Positions 1 through 8,134 of a stretch of 64,000 nucleotides of DNA are shown here, one piece after another. This DNA is from Rheinheimera sp. (GTDB taxonomy: Bacteria; Pseudomonadota; Gammaproteobacteria; Enterobacterales; Alteromonadaceae), in the NCBI RefSeq assembly GCF_030824435.1, contig NZ_JAVBXS010000027.1, positions 62,001 through 126,000 of the forward strand, in the 5' to 3' direction. The translations under genes and the position numbers were made by a program. Each line of letters begins with the position of its first letter. Positions within the stretch are counted from its first letter, which is position 1. The notes below the pieces were generated by a model, which saw nothing but the letters and a program-made list of their open reading frames with translations, was not told the origin of the DNA and ran no database searches.

Positions 1-379
1 CTTTTTCACTGCGGACATGTTTCAGCGCTGACAGATTCAGCACATAGTCGTATTTGCCATCGCTGCTGATAAACCTGTCATAAGCCACAGAGCCAATATC
101 CAGCGCTAAGGCCTGAAAATTGGCAGGAAAGTGTTGATAACAACTGCGCAGGTCGCGTACCAGCTCCACCAGATTATTTTCGCTGATATCGACCAGGTGC
201 AATTTAGCCGGTGCATAACGCATCAGAAGGCGGGTGACAGCCTGACCAATAGAGCCGGCAGCGCCTAACACCAGGCAAGACGAGTGACCAAGCAAGCTGG
301 TTAATCTCTGGTGATGAGCGTGCAGATCATCATCCAACATCTCAGATGAGCGGCCTAAATACTGTAAGATATTTTCCAT
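1..379 (-). CDS. Nucleotide-sugar 4,6-dehydratase, FlaA1/CapD/LegB type (5' part only)
   Basis: The gene starts at the ATG complementary to 377-379 and runs off the left edge, so only about 126 N-terminal residues are visible. After a helical lead of about 30 residues comes a Rossmann nucleotide-binding loop (LGAAGSIGQAV), then VDISENN and a NLSALKHVRSEK segment. These are hallmarks of UDP-GlcNAc 4,6-dehydratases of the FlaA1/PseB/LegB group, which start nonulosonic-acid (pseudaminic or legionaminic) synthesis. In related polar-flagellated bacteria such genes sit beside flagellin genes and supply sugars for flagellin glycosylation. It diverges from the flagellin gene at 597. The exact product (Pse or Leg route) cannot be told from this fragment. 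Confidence 0.75.
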   Translation of the reverse strand, partial: MENILQYLGRSSEMLDDDLHAHHQRLTSLLGHSSCLVLGAAGSIGQAVTRLLMRYAPAKLHLVDISENNLVELVRDLRSCYQHFPANFQALALDIGSVAYDRFISSDGKYDYVLNLSALKHVRSEK

Positions 380-596
380 TTTGCGCGGGCTTTAGGTTAT
401 TTGATTTTAAATCAGTCTATTAGAAAACTTATAAGGCTACAAACCTAAGCGCTGAAATAGCATTGAGGCCATAGCAAATCCGGTTTTTCCTGGTGCTGTT
501 GTCGTTGTAATTTGCTGCAGTCCGCAGGCTTTGGAAGATCAGGCGGAAGCGGCTTATACTGAATATCAGGCATCACTGAAATAAAGGAGCTGGGCT

Positions 597-1403
597 TTGA
601 AAATCAACACCAATCCGGCTGAGCAAATCCGGCAAAATAATCTGCAACAGAGCAATCTGCAATCCACCAATCTGTTAAAACAGCTGGCCAGTGCCAAAAG
701 AGTCAATAGTGCAGCAGATGATGCTGCAGGTTTACAAATGATCGACCGGCTGACGGCAGAGGCCAACAGTACCAGTCAGGGCATGCGTAATTTGTATGAC
801 GGCATGTCGCTGGCCAATGTCGCTGATCAGGCGCTGGCGGGTGTTAGTGAAGGTTTAGCTGAGCTTGAGACGCTGACAGTGCAGGCAGGAAACGGTGCGC
901 TTAGCAGTGCAGATCGTGCAGCTATTGCTGAACAAGCTGCACAAATCAGCAAATCGATGCAACAACAAATCAGTGATACCAGCTTTGGTGGTGTAAAACT
1001 GTTTGCTCAAAATAAACAAATTGCTTTTAGTAATGGCGACAATCTGCTGAACCTGAGCACGCCGGGTCTTGACAATGTTGTCAGTAGCAATGGGCTGGAT
1101 GCTATTGATTTTAATACAGAAGCTGGACGTAGCGCGGCGCAGACTGCGATTCGGGGAGTCAGTAAAGAGGTGAACTCTGCCCGCGCCGATTTAGGCGCAG
1201 GTATCAATACCTTTGCATCTGCAGCCCGGGGTTTAGCCAACCAGAATGAAAATGTGGCAGCTAGCCGCAGCAGAATTGAAGATTTGGATTATGCCAGTGC
1301 GGTTTCACAACAAGTTGCCGTCGGAATTCGTGAACAAGCTGCAGTTGCTGTGACGATACAAGGCCGGATTTCAGCAGAGCAGTCGTTGAAATTATTAGCA
1401 TAA
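597..1403 (+). CDS. Divergent flagellin
   Basis: This 268-residue protein has both conserved flagellin ends. The N-terminal D0/D1 region contains NSAADDAAGLQM (about residues 37-48) and LYDGMSLANVADQAL; the C-terminal helix region contains ASRSRIEDLDYA. It would polymerise into the external filament. The start is TTG at 597, preceded by a good AAAGGAG Shine-Dalgarno at 583-589. The N-terminus departs from the usual flagellin pattern: it lacks the normal SL-x-RLSTG stretch and reads LLKQLASAKRVNSA instead. The variable central domain is short, typical of Shewanella-like flagellins of about 270 residues. No FliD or FliS gene follows; the next gene is flrA. It may be a minor or specialised flagellin. 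Confidence 0.85.
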   Translation: MKINTNPAEQIRQNNLQQSNLQSTNLLKQLASAKRVNSAADDAAGLQMIDRLTAEANSTSQGMRNLYDGMSLANVADQALAGVSEGLAELETLTVQAGNGALSSADRAAIAEQAAQISKSMQQQISDTSFGGVKLFAQNKQIAFSNGDNLLNLSTPGLDNVVSSNGLDAIDFNTEAGRSAAQTAIRGVSKEVNSARADLGAGINTFASAARGLANQNENVAASRSRIEDLDYASAVSQQVAVGIREQAAVAVTIQGRISAEQSLKLLA

Positions 1404-1421
1404 TTGTTTTTTCTAATGCAC

Positions 1422-1463
1422 AAACGCTAATTTTTTGACACCAGTGTCAAAAAATTAGCGTTT
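1422..1463 (+). terminator. Perfect 19-bp hairpin after the flagellin gene
   Basis: The arms at 1422-1440 and 1445-1463 are exact reverse complements around a CCAG loop, and the right arm ends in TTTT. It lies 18 bases after the flagellin stop and before flrA. It fits an intrinsic terminator insulating flrA from the highly transcribed flagellin gene. Because the stem has A-rich and T-rich ends it could work in both directions. Confidence 0.8.
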
Positions 1464-1525
1464 TACCTTGCAAGCATGCATGGCCTTTGCAAGAATGAAA
1501 AAAAAGCAAAGAGCAGTGCAGCGCC

Positions 1526-2980
1526 ATGACCCCGAAGCTTTATATCCTTGATCAGCAGGAACAACGTGCCCAGCGTCTGAGTATTATTCTGACATTTGTT
1601 GCTGAGCCGCATCAGCTGGTCAGCGAATCTGAACTGCAACAAGCGCTTGCTCAGGATGCAAAAGCCGTGGTGTTGCTGGGGGCTTTAACCAATCAACAAC
1701 ACGAACAGTTGATAGAGCAGCATCCGCAAGCTGCTTTTTTATTGTTGGGTGAAACCCTTAAATCTCTGCTGAAACATGCCAATGTCGTCGGCCTGCTGAC
1801 CGAACCTTTTGCTTATGCTTCCCTGACCCAACATCTGCGTGATTGTCAGGAATACCACAGATTATTGCCGGGTCAGCGCCAGCATGAAGTGCAGGCGCGT
1901 TTTGTCGGTATGGTGGGTGCTTCTTCGCAGATGCAGCAGGTGCGTTTTTTAATACAGCAAGTCGCAAGAACCGACGCTAACGTGTTGATATTAGGTGAAT
2001 CCGGTACAGGTAAAGAAGTGGTAGCCCGTAATATTCATGTGTTGTCCCATCGCAGTGACGGCCCTTTTGTGCCTATTAACTGTGGTGCTATACCGGCAGA
2101 GCTTTTAGAAAGTGAATTGTTTGGCCATGAAAAAGGCGCTTTTACCGGCGCTATTTCCACCCGCAAAGGCCGTTTTGAACTGGCGCAGGGCGGCACGCTG
2201 TTTTTAGATGAAATTGGTGATATGCCCTTGCCGATGCAGGTGAAATTACTGCGGGTGTTGCAGGAGCGCACTTACGAGCGGGTTGGTGGCAGTCAGCCTA
2301 TTAAAGCCGATGTACGTATTATTGCCGCCACTCACCGCCAGCTCGAGGATATGATAGCGGACGGCCGGTTTCGTGAAGATTTGTTCTACCGGTTGAATGT
2401 GTTTCCTATTGACACGCCGGCTTTAAAAGAGCGGGCCGAAGATTTGCCTTTGTTGTTGCAGGAATTACAACAAAGATTAGAGCAGCAAGGTCAGGCCGCT
2501 ATTAAATTTACCGAAAGGGCAGTGGCCAGCCTGAAACTCCATGCCTGGCCGGGCAATGTGCGTGAACTGGCCAATCTGGTGGAGCGCCTGAGTATTATGT
2601 ATCCGCAGCAGGTCATTGATGTGGCTGAATTGCCACAAAAATACCGGCATCTGGATGTGGAAACTTATGTGCCGCATTACCCGGAAGCCTTGCAGGAAAG
2701 AGACGCCATCAACGAGCTGTTTCAGTTTGAACAGGATGATGAAGACCATACAGCGGAGTTTGGTTTGGCGCAGGCTTCAATGGATTTATTGCCGGATGAA
2801 GGTTTGGATTTAAAACAGTTTTTGGCCGATCTGGAAATTTCTCTGATAAGTCAGGCGCTGGAAAGACACGAATATGTGGTGGCCAGAGCTGCCGATATTT
2901 TATGTTTACGCCGCACCACTTTAGTGGAAAAAATGCGTAAATATAATCTGGTCCGCGACGAACTGAATACCGAAGAGTAA
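1526..2980 (+). CDS. flrA: Master flagellar regulator FlrA/FleQ, sigma-54 activator
   Basis: A 484-residue bacterial enhancer-binding protein. Residues 1-115 form the FleQ-type degenerate receiver domain. The AAA+ domain has Walker A GESGTGKE (157-164), the sigma-54 contact loop GAFTGA (204-209) and Walker B LFLDEIGD (225-232). The C-terminal Fis-type helix-turn-helix covers about the last 45 residues. In Vibrio and Shewanella FlrA sits at the top of the flagellar cascade and turns on class II promoters with sigma-54; FlhG restrains it. The gene stands alone between a strong hairpin and the sigma-54 promoter of flrBC, as expected for the class I gene. The ATG start at 1526 gives a normal family N-terminus. 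Confidence 0.95.
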   Translation: MTPKLYILDQQEQRAQRLSIILTFVAEPHQLVSESELQQALAQDAKAVVLLGALTNQQHEQLIEQHPQAAFLLLGETLKSLLKHANVVGLLTEPFAYASLTQHLRDCQEYHRLLPGQRQHEVQARFVGMVGASSQMQQVRFLIQQVARTDANVLILGESGTGKEVVARNIHVLSHRSDGPFVPINCGAIPAELLESELFGHEKGAFTGAISTRKGRFELAQGGTLFLDEIGDMPLPMQVKLLRVLQERTYERVGGSQPIKADVRIIAATHRQLEDMIADGRFREDLFYRLNVFPIDTPALKERAEDLPLLLQELQQRLEQQGQAAIKFTERAVASLKLHAWPGNVRELANLVERLSIMYPQQVIDVAELPQKYRHLDVETYVPHYPEALQERDAINELFQFEQDDEDHTAEFGLAQASMDLLPDEGLDLKQFLADLEISLISQALERHEYVVARAADILCLRRTTLVEKMRKYNLVRDELNTEE

Positions 2981-3016
2981 CAGTGTTGTCAAAATATTGG
3001 CTGAAAAAATTCAATC

Positions 3017-3028
3017 TAACCAATTGAT
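3017..3028 (+). promoter_or_regulatory. Candidate FlrA-binding element (copy 1)
   Basis: TAACCAATTGAT lies 20 bases upstream of the -24 GG of the flrBC promoter. The identical 12-mer recurs at 5980-5991 at almost the same distance before the fliE sigma-54 promoter. One half (ATCAAT on the other strand) resembles half of the FleQ box described in Pseudomonas. The other half does not match, so the FlrA assignment is inference. Confidence 0.45.
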
Positions 3029-3046
3029 TTGAATTGTTATTTTTGG

Positions 3047-3062
3047 TGGCACACTTTGTGCT
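3047..3062 (+). promoter_or_regulatory. Sigma-54 promoter of flrBC
   Basis: TGGCACACTTTGTGCT has GG at 3048-3049 and GC at 3060-3061, separated by exactly 10 bases. This matches the -24/-12 consensus well. It lies 37 bases before the flrB ATG. FlrA-dependent sigma-54 transcription of flrBC is established in Vibrio cholerae; its operation here is inferred. Confidence 0.85.
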
Positions 3063-3098
3063 TATCTCCGTTAGTATTTTTAACTGACGGGGATTTGT

Positions 3099-4445
3099 AT
3101 GCAAAGCATCGCCACTGTTGCGCTGGTCAGCAATGATTTAGGCTGCACCGGCGCCTATCAGCCGCTGTTTGAGCTGGCGGCTACAGGTCCTGCCGAAGTG
3201 GCTAGGGCCAAAACTTTGTTTAATGCAGGCTCTATTGCACAAAACGGCATTGTTGCTACGGCAGCTGATGCGGTACCGGACATTGTGCACCCAACAGTCA
3301 CTGCTTTGTTTCCCCGTCCTTTTTACCAAACCGAACTTGTATCAGCAGCGGCAACAGCCTTGTTTGCCGATTTTTCGCCACAACAGGCGAAGGTGCAGGC
3401 TGAGCAGGCTGAACTCAAGCGCTTACAACATATTCTGCAGGCGCTGCCTACCGGCGTTGTAGTGCTGGACAGCCGTGGTTATGTACAACATGCCAATCCG
3501 GTGGCTATTGATATGCTGGGCGAACCTTTAATTTGGCAACGCTGGCTGGATGTGATCACCCGCAGTTTCCGCCCACGCAGTGACGATGGTCTGGAAGTGT
3601 CGCTGCATGATGGCCGTCGGGTGCAGCTGGCGATCAGTGCGCTGGAAGGCGGCGCAGGACAGTTAATAGTTCTGACAGATCTCACCGAAACCAGGCAGTT
3701 ACAAAGTCGTATTGCCCACCTGCAACGTTTATCAGGTCTTGGCAAAATGATGGCGTCTTTGGCCCATCAGATCCGCACCCCGTTATCAAGCGCCATGTTA
3801 TATGCACAAAACCTCAATAGCCAAAAACTGGCGCCAGAGGCCAGAGTGCAGTTTCAGCAAAAACTACTGAACCGCTTGCAGGATTTAGAGCAGCAAGTGA
3901 ATGATTTATTGTTATTTGCCCGCTCTGGCCGCGAACAGCAGGTGGCGCCTTTGTCGATGCAACAGCTGCTCAATGAAGTACACAATTCAGTGGAAACCTT
4001 AGTGCAGCAAGAGCAGGGCAGTATAGTTCTGGAATTACCAGAGCCCGATTTGACTGTGCTTGGCAATCACTCAGCCCTTTGTGGCGCCCTTGGCAATTTA
4101 ATTCAGAATGCATTGCAACATGCAGGACCAGGCGCCCGTATTGAGTTGTCTGCGCTGCCGGCCAAAGACGGCCAGTATCTGGTGCTGGCAGTGGAAGACT
4201 CAGGCCCGGGCGTGCCTAAAGCGCTGCAACAACAAATTTTTGAACCCTTTTTTACCACCCGCTCCAGTGGCACAGGCTTAGGCCTTGCTGTGGTGCAGGC
4301 TGTTGCCCATTCACACCACGGCTCTGTACGTTGTGTCGACGGCAAAGCAGGTGGTGCCCGATTTGAAATGATTTTGCCGCTGTTGTTTACAACAGATATG
4401 AAACAACCAGGCCAAAGCGAGGAGCTCTCTGATGCAACACACTAA
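3099..4445 (+). CDS. flrB: Flagellar two-component sensor kinase FlrB
   Basis: A 448-residue soluble histidine kinase with no membrane segment. A PAS-like domain covers about residues 108-195. The phospho-acceptor helix contains LAHQIRTPLS with His223. The ATPase domain has the N-box NLIQNALQHA, then DSGPGVP (about 367-373) and GTGLGLAVV. FlrB phosphorylates FlrC to start class III flagellar genes. The gene overlaps flrC by 14 bases and follows a sigma-54 promoter. The roughly 100 residues before the PAS domain are low in recognisable features. Confidence 0.93.
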   Translation: MQSIATVALVSNDLGCTGAYQPLFELAATGPAEVARAKTLFNAGSIAQNGIVATAADAVPDIVHPTVTALFPRPFYQTELVSAAATALFADFSPQQAKVQAEQAELKRLQHILQALPTGVVVLDSRGYVQHANPVAIDMLGEPLIWQRWLDVITRSFRPRSDDGLEVSLHDGRRVQLAISALEGGAGQLIVLTDLTETRQLQSRIAHLQRLSGLGKMMASLAHQIRTPLSSAMLYAQNLNSQKLAPEARVQFQQKLLNRLQDLEQQVNDLLLFARSGREQQVAPLSMQQLLNEVHNSVETLVQQEQGSIVLELPEPDLTVLGNHSALCGALGNLIQNALQHAGPGARIELSALPAKDGQYLVLAVEDSGPGVPKALQQQIFEPFFTTRSSGTGLGLAVVQAVAHSHHGSVRCVDGKAGGARFEMILPLLFTTDMKQPGQSEELSDATH

Positions 4446-5808
4446 AATTCTGGTGGTCGAAGACGACGCCGGTTTACGCGAAGCGCTCTGTGACACGCTG
4501 CAGCTGGCGCAATATCAGGTGATAGCAGCCGACAGCGCCGAGCAGGCGATGCAGCTGTTAAAACAACATAAGATCCGCCTGGTGGTGAGCGACGTGCAGA
4601 TGCAGGGCATGTCGGGGCTGGATTTACTTAAATCAGTCAAACTGAATTACCCCAGTTTGCCGGTGCTGATGATGACGGCTTATGCCACTGTCAATGATGC
4701 CGTGCAGGCTATCCGGTTAGGTGCTGTCGATTATCTGGCTAAACCTTTTTCACCTGAAGTGCTGGTGAATATGGTGGGCCGTTATGTTCAGCCTGACGAA
4801 ACCCCGGCTTTTGAGCCGATAGTGGCAGCGCCTGTCAGTCAGCAGCTGGTCAAACTGGCTGCCAAAGTGGCGCGCTCTGACGCCAGCGTGATGGTGCTTG
4901 GCCCAAGCGGCTCAGGCAAAGAAGTGCTGGCGCGTTATATTCACCAGCAGTCGCCACGGCACGACGGGCCTTTTATTGCGATTAACTGCGCTGCTATTCC
5001 GGAAAATATGCTGGAATCTACTTTGTTTGGTTACGAAAAAGGGGCCTTTACCGGCGCTATTGCCGCTTGCCCGGGCAAGTTTGAGCAGGCACAACAAGGC
5101 ACAATTTTGCTGGATGAAATCAGCGAAATGGATTTAAACCTGCAAGCCAAGTTGCTGCGGGTATTGCAGGAGCGTGAAGTAGAACGTTTAGGTTCACGCA
5201 AAACCATTAAGCTGGATGTGCGGGTGATAGCCACCAGTAACCGCGATTTACGCCAGGCCGTGGCACAAGGTTTGTTTCGCGAAGATTTGTTTTACCGGCT
5301 CAATGTATTCCCGCTGACCTGGTCGGCGCTTGCCGACAGGCCGGAAGATATTTTGCCACTTTGCCGTCATTTGCTGGAACGGCATTGTCAGCAAAACGGC
5401 ACTGCCACCCCTGAGTTAACACCAACGGCACAGCGTAAGTTGTTGCAACACAGCTGGCCCGGCAATGTGCGTGAGCTTGATAATGTGATGCAAAGGGCTT
5501 TGATAGTGCACAGCGGCAGCGAGATCACCGCCGACGATATTCTGTTGGAAAGCACTGAATTTAGTCAGCAATTTCAGGAACCTTCAGCAACACAGGCAGC
5601 GCAGGCAACACAAGCCGCGCTGTTGGATCCGGATTTAAGCCTTTTTAAATCAGAAGTGTACGAGCAGGAACATCGTATTATTCTGGAAACGATGAAAGCC
5701 TGTGCTAACAGACGCAAAGAAGTGGCGGAAAAACTTGGCATCAGTGCCCGTACTTTAAGGTACAAACTGGCGCGGATGCGTGAGTCAGGTATTCAGTTAC
5801 CGGCCTGA
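4432..5808 (+). CDS. flrC: Flagellar response regulator FlrC, sigma-54 activator
   Basis: A 458-residue NtrC-family regulator. The receiver domain has the phospho-acceptor Asp54 in VVSDVQM and a conserved Lys in YLAKPF. The AAA+ domain has Walker A GPSGSGKE (157-164) and GAFTGA (204-209). The C-terminal helix-turn-helix contains RRKEVAEKLGISARTLRYKL. Phosphorylated by FlrB, FlrC drives class III sigma-54 promoters for basal body, hook and flagellin genes. It is translationally coupled to flrB and followed by a hairpin terminator. Confidence 0.95.
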   Translation: MQHTKILVVEDDAGLREALCDTLQLAQYQVIAADSAEQAMQLLKQHKIRLVVSDVQMQGMSGLDLLKSVKLNYPSLPVLMMTAYATVNDAVQAIRLGAVDYLAKPFSPEVLVNMVGRYVQPDETPAFEPIVAAPVSQQLVKLAAKVARSDASVMVLGPSGSGKEVLARYIHQQSPRHDGPFIAINCAAIPENMLESTLFGYEKGAFTGAIAACPGKFEQAQQGTILLDEISEMDLNLQAKLLRVLQEREVERLGSRKTIKLDVRVIATSNRDLRQAVAQGLFREDLFYRLNVFPLTWSALADRPEDILPLCRHLLERHCQQNGTATPELTPTAQRKLLQHSWPGNVRELDNVMQRALIVHSGSEITADDILLESTEFSQQFQEPSATQAAQATQAALLDPDLSLFKSEVYEQEHRIILETMKACANRRKEVAEKLGISARTLRYKLARMRESGIQLPA

Positions 5809-5826
5809 ACAAAATACTCAGGATAA

Positions 5827-5854
5827 GAATGCCGGAGCATCAGCTCCGGCATTC
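5827..5854 (+). terminator. Hairpin after flrC
   Basis: GAATGCCGGAGC at 5827-5838 pairs perfectly with GCTCCGGCATTC at 5843-5854 around ATCA. It lies 18 bases after the flrC stop. The tail is only mildly U-rich (TGTTGCTG), so it may terminate weakly or stabilise the 3' end. Confidence 0.65.
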
Positions 5855-5979
5855 TGTTGCTGCTGAAACACAACAGCAACACAACATTGCCCAGCAAAAA
5901 GAAAAAGCGCCTTCATTTTTTGTTTGTCTTTCCAGCGTTTCTCCATGGTGTCAGCATTTTGACATCGAATGAATTGATG

Positions 5980-5991
5980 TAACCAATTGAT
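5980..5991 (+). promoter_or_regulatory. Candidate FlrA-binding element (copy 2)
   Basis: TAACCAATTGAT, identical to 3017-3028, lies 19 bases before the -24 GG of the fliE promoter. It is part of a longer direct repeat: AATTGAT occurs at 5972-5978 and again at 5985-5991. Confidence 0.45.
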
Positions 5992-6008
5992 AAATAGCAA
6001 CTAAATTG

Positions 6009-6024
6009 TGGCACGCCTTGTGCT
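6009..6024 (+). promoter_or_regulatory. Sigma-54 promoter of the fliE operon
   Basis: TGGCACGCCTTGTGCT has GG at 6010-6011, GC at 6022-6023 and the required 10-base spacing. It is very close to the full consensus and lies 47 bases upstream of fliE. This corresponds to the FlrA-dependent class II promoter of fliEFGHIJ in Vibrio. Confidence 0.88.
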
Positions 6025-6070
6025 TAATACTGTTATTCCGGCTTCAGGCTGTTGTAACAGGTAATTAATC

Positions 6071-6406
6071 ATGGATATCAAAGGCGCCGCTTTATTTCAG
6101 GAAATGCAGGCTTACGCGCAGCAGGCCCGCAGTTTATCCAACGACATTCAACCCCGCGATATACAGCTGAACAATACCAGTCAGTCTGAGTTTGGCGACT
6201 TGTTTAAACAGGCGCTTGATAACGTCAATTCTTTACAAAAAACCTCCAATACCATGGCGACTGCTGTTGAGATGGGCGATCCAAAAATATCGCTGGCAGA
6301 GGCCATGATTGCCGGGCAAAAAGCTTCTGTTGCTTTTGAAGCGACGGTGCAGGTGCGCAATAAGCTGGTGGAAGCTTATAAAGAAATCATGGCAATGCCG
6401 GTGTAA
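6071..6406 (+). CDS. fliE: Flagellar hook-basal body protein FliE
   Basis: A 111-residue protein with the FliE helical C-terminus (MGDPKISLAEAMIAGQKASVAFEA). FliE links the MS ring to the proximal rod and is exported by the flagellar type III apparatus. It is the first gene of the operon, directly after the sigma-54 promoter. Length is typical, and fliF follows after 9 bases with a clear GGAGG. Confidence 0.95.
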   Translation: MDIKGAALFQEMQAYAQQARSLSNDIQPRDIQLNNTSQSEFGDLFKQALDNVNSLQKTSNTMATAVEMGDPKISLAEAMIAGQKASVAFEATVQVRNKLVEAYKEIMAMPV

Positions 6407-6415
6407 TGGGAGGAC

Positions 6416-8134
6416 ATGACTGTGGCTGAATCGACTTCAACAGAACTCACTTTAAGCAGCAACGACTTTGGTGCCCAGCCGGACGATAATACCCAGCAAG
6501 AGCAAAAGTCGGGTTTTTTAGGCTCTATGGGTGGTATGGATATAGTGCGGCAGATGACCTTGATTGTCGCGCTGACCATTTGTATTGCCATTGCCATTTT
6601 AATTATTTTGTGGGCGCGCGAACCTGAAATGCGGCCACTGGGCACCTTTGAAACTTCTGAACTGATTCAGCATCTGGATTATCTGGATGCACAAAAAATT
6701 GAATACAAACTTGAAGGCAATGTCATTTCAATTCCTGGTGATAAATATCAGGATATCCGTTTGGGCTTAAGCCGTGCCGGTTTGCAAAAAGACGCCAGTT
6801 CAGGTGAAGAAATCCTGATGCAAGACAGTGGTTTTGGTGTCAGTCAGCGTCTGGAAATGGAAAGATTAAAACATAGTCGTGAACAGCAACTGGCCAGAAC
6901 CATTGAAGAGTTCCAGAGTGTGTCACGCGCAAGAGTATTATTGGCTATTCCTAAAGAAAACATTTTTGCCCGCACTGAAAAACAACCTTCGGCAACAGTG
7001 ATGATCACAGCCCGTGGCGGCAAAACCATTAAAGACAGTGAAGTGGATGCCATTGTTGATTTAGTGGCTTCTGCAGTACAAGGGCTGGAACCTGCCAAGG
7101 TGACAGTGACAGATCAAAACGGCCGTTTGCTGAACAGTGGTTCGCAGGATGCCAGCTCAGCCCGTTCCCGCCGTGAATATGAAGTAGAGCAAAAACGTGA
7201 AGAAGAATACCGCCAGAAAATTGACTCCATCCTGATCCCGGTGCTTGGTATTGATAACTACACCGCCCAGGTTGATTTACAGATGGATTTCACCACCACT
7301 GAACAAACACAAAAACGTTTTAACCCTGATTTGCCTGCTGTTCGCAGTGAAATGACCATTGAAGAAAACAGTGTTGGCGGCGGTTCTATGGGTATTCCGG
7401 GCGCGTTGTCGAATCAGCCACCGCTGGATTCCAATATCCCGGAAAAAGCTGCTGATGGCAGTAACCCTGTTGTGCCTGGCCGTAACAGCAAAGAACAAAC
7501 CCGTAATTACGAGCTGGATACCACCATCAGCCACTCCACCCAACAATCGGGTGTGATTAAACGCTTAAGTGTGTCAGTGGCTGTCGACTATAAAATGACA
7601 CCGGCGGCAGGTGAAGAAGCTGCCAAAGCTGAACCCCGTACTCAGGCCGAAATTCAGAATATCCGCCGTTTGTTACAGGGTGGTATTGGTTTTGACGTAC
7701 AACGCGGCGACACTATTGAAGTGGTGTCTGTGCCTTTCACCCGTGAAACTGTGGCCGCTGCGACTGAAGTGCCTATTTACGAGCAGGAATGGTTTATGCG
7801 CGTGGTGCGTTTAGGCCTGGGGGCGCTGGTGATTATTGTGCTGATTATGGCGATAGTGCGGCCAATGCTGAAAAAACTGATTTACCCTGAAGACACCTCA
7901 GAGTCTTATGACGAACATTCACTGTCACGCGGTCTGGATTTGGGTGATGATACCATCGACATGCTGAGCAAAGAGTTTGACGTCAAGTCGGTAGGTTTTG
8001 CGCCGGACGGCACCCTGATGTTACCGGACCTGCATGGTGATGAAGACTTATTAAAGGCGGTGCGTGCGCTGGTGGCGAACGAACCAGAACTGTCCTCACT
8101 GGTCGTGAAAAATTGGTTGGCTGAAGATGAGTAA
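6416..8134 (+). CDS. fliF: MS-ring protein FliF
   Basis: A 572-residue protein with membrane segments near residues 44-65 (LIVALTICIAIAILIILWA) and near residue 470 (ALVIIVLIMAIV). The periplasmic ring-building domains lie between them. The cytoplasmic C-terminus (LVVKNWLAEDE) binds FliG. It forms the MS ring in the inner membrane. A GGAGG precedes the ATG, and the gene overlaps fliG by 8 bases. Confidence 0.96.
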   Translation: MTVAESTSTELTLSSNDFGAQPDDNTQQEQKSGFLGSMGGMDIVRQMTLIVALTICIAIAILIILWAREPEMRPLGTFETSELIQHLDYLDAQKIEYKLEGNVISIPGDKYQDIRLGLSRAGLQKDASSGEEILMQDSGFGVSQRLEMERLKHSREQQLARTIEEFQSVSRARVLLAIPKENIFARTEKQPSATVMITARGGKTIKDSEVDAIVDLVASAVQGLEPAKVTVTDQNGRLLNSGSQDASSARSRREYEVEQKREEEYRQKIDSILIPVLGIDNYTAQVDLQMDFTTTEQTQKRFNPDLPAVRSEMTIEENSVGGGSMGIPGALSNQPPLDSNIPEKAADGSNPVVPGRNSKEQTRNYELDTTISHSTQQSGVIKRLSVSVAVDYKMTPAAGEEAAKAEPRTQAEIQNIRRLLQGGIGFDVQRGDTIEVVSVPFTRETVAAATEVPIYEQEWFMRVVRLGLGALVIIVLIMAIVRPMLKKLIYPEDTSESYDEHSLSRGLDLGDDTIDMLSKEFDVKSVGFAPDGTLMLPDLHGDEDLLKAVRALVANEPELSSLVVKNWLAEDE

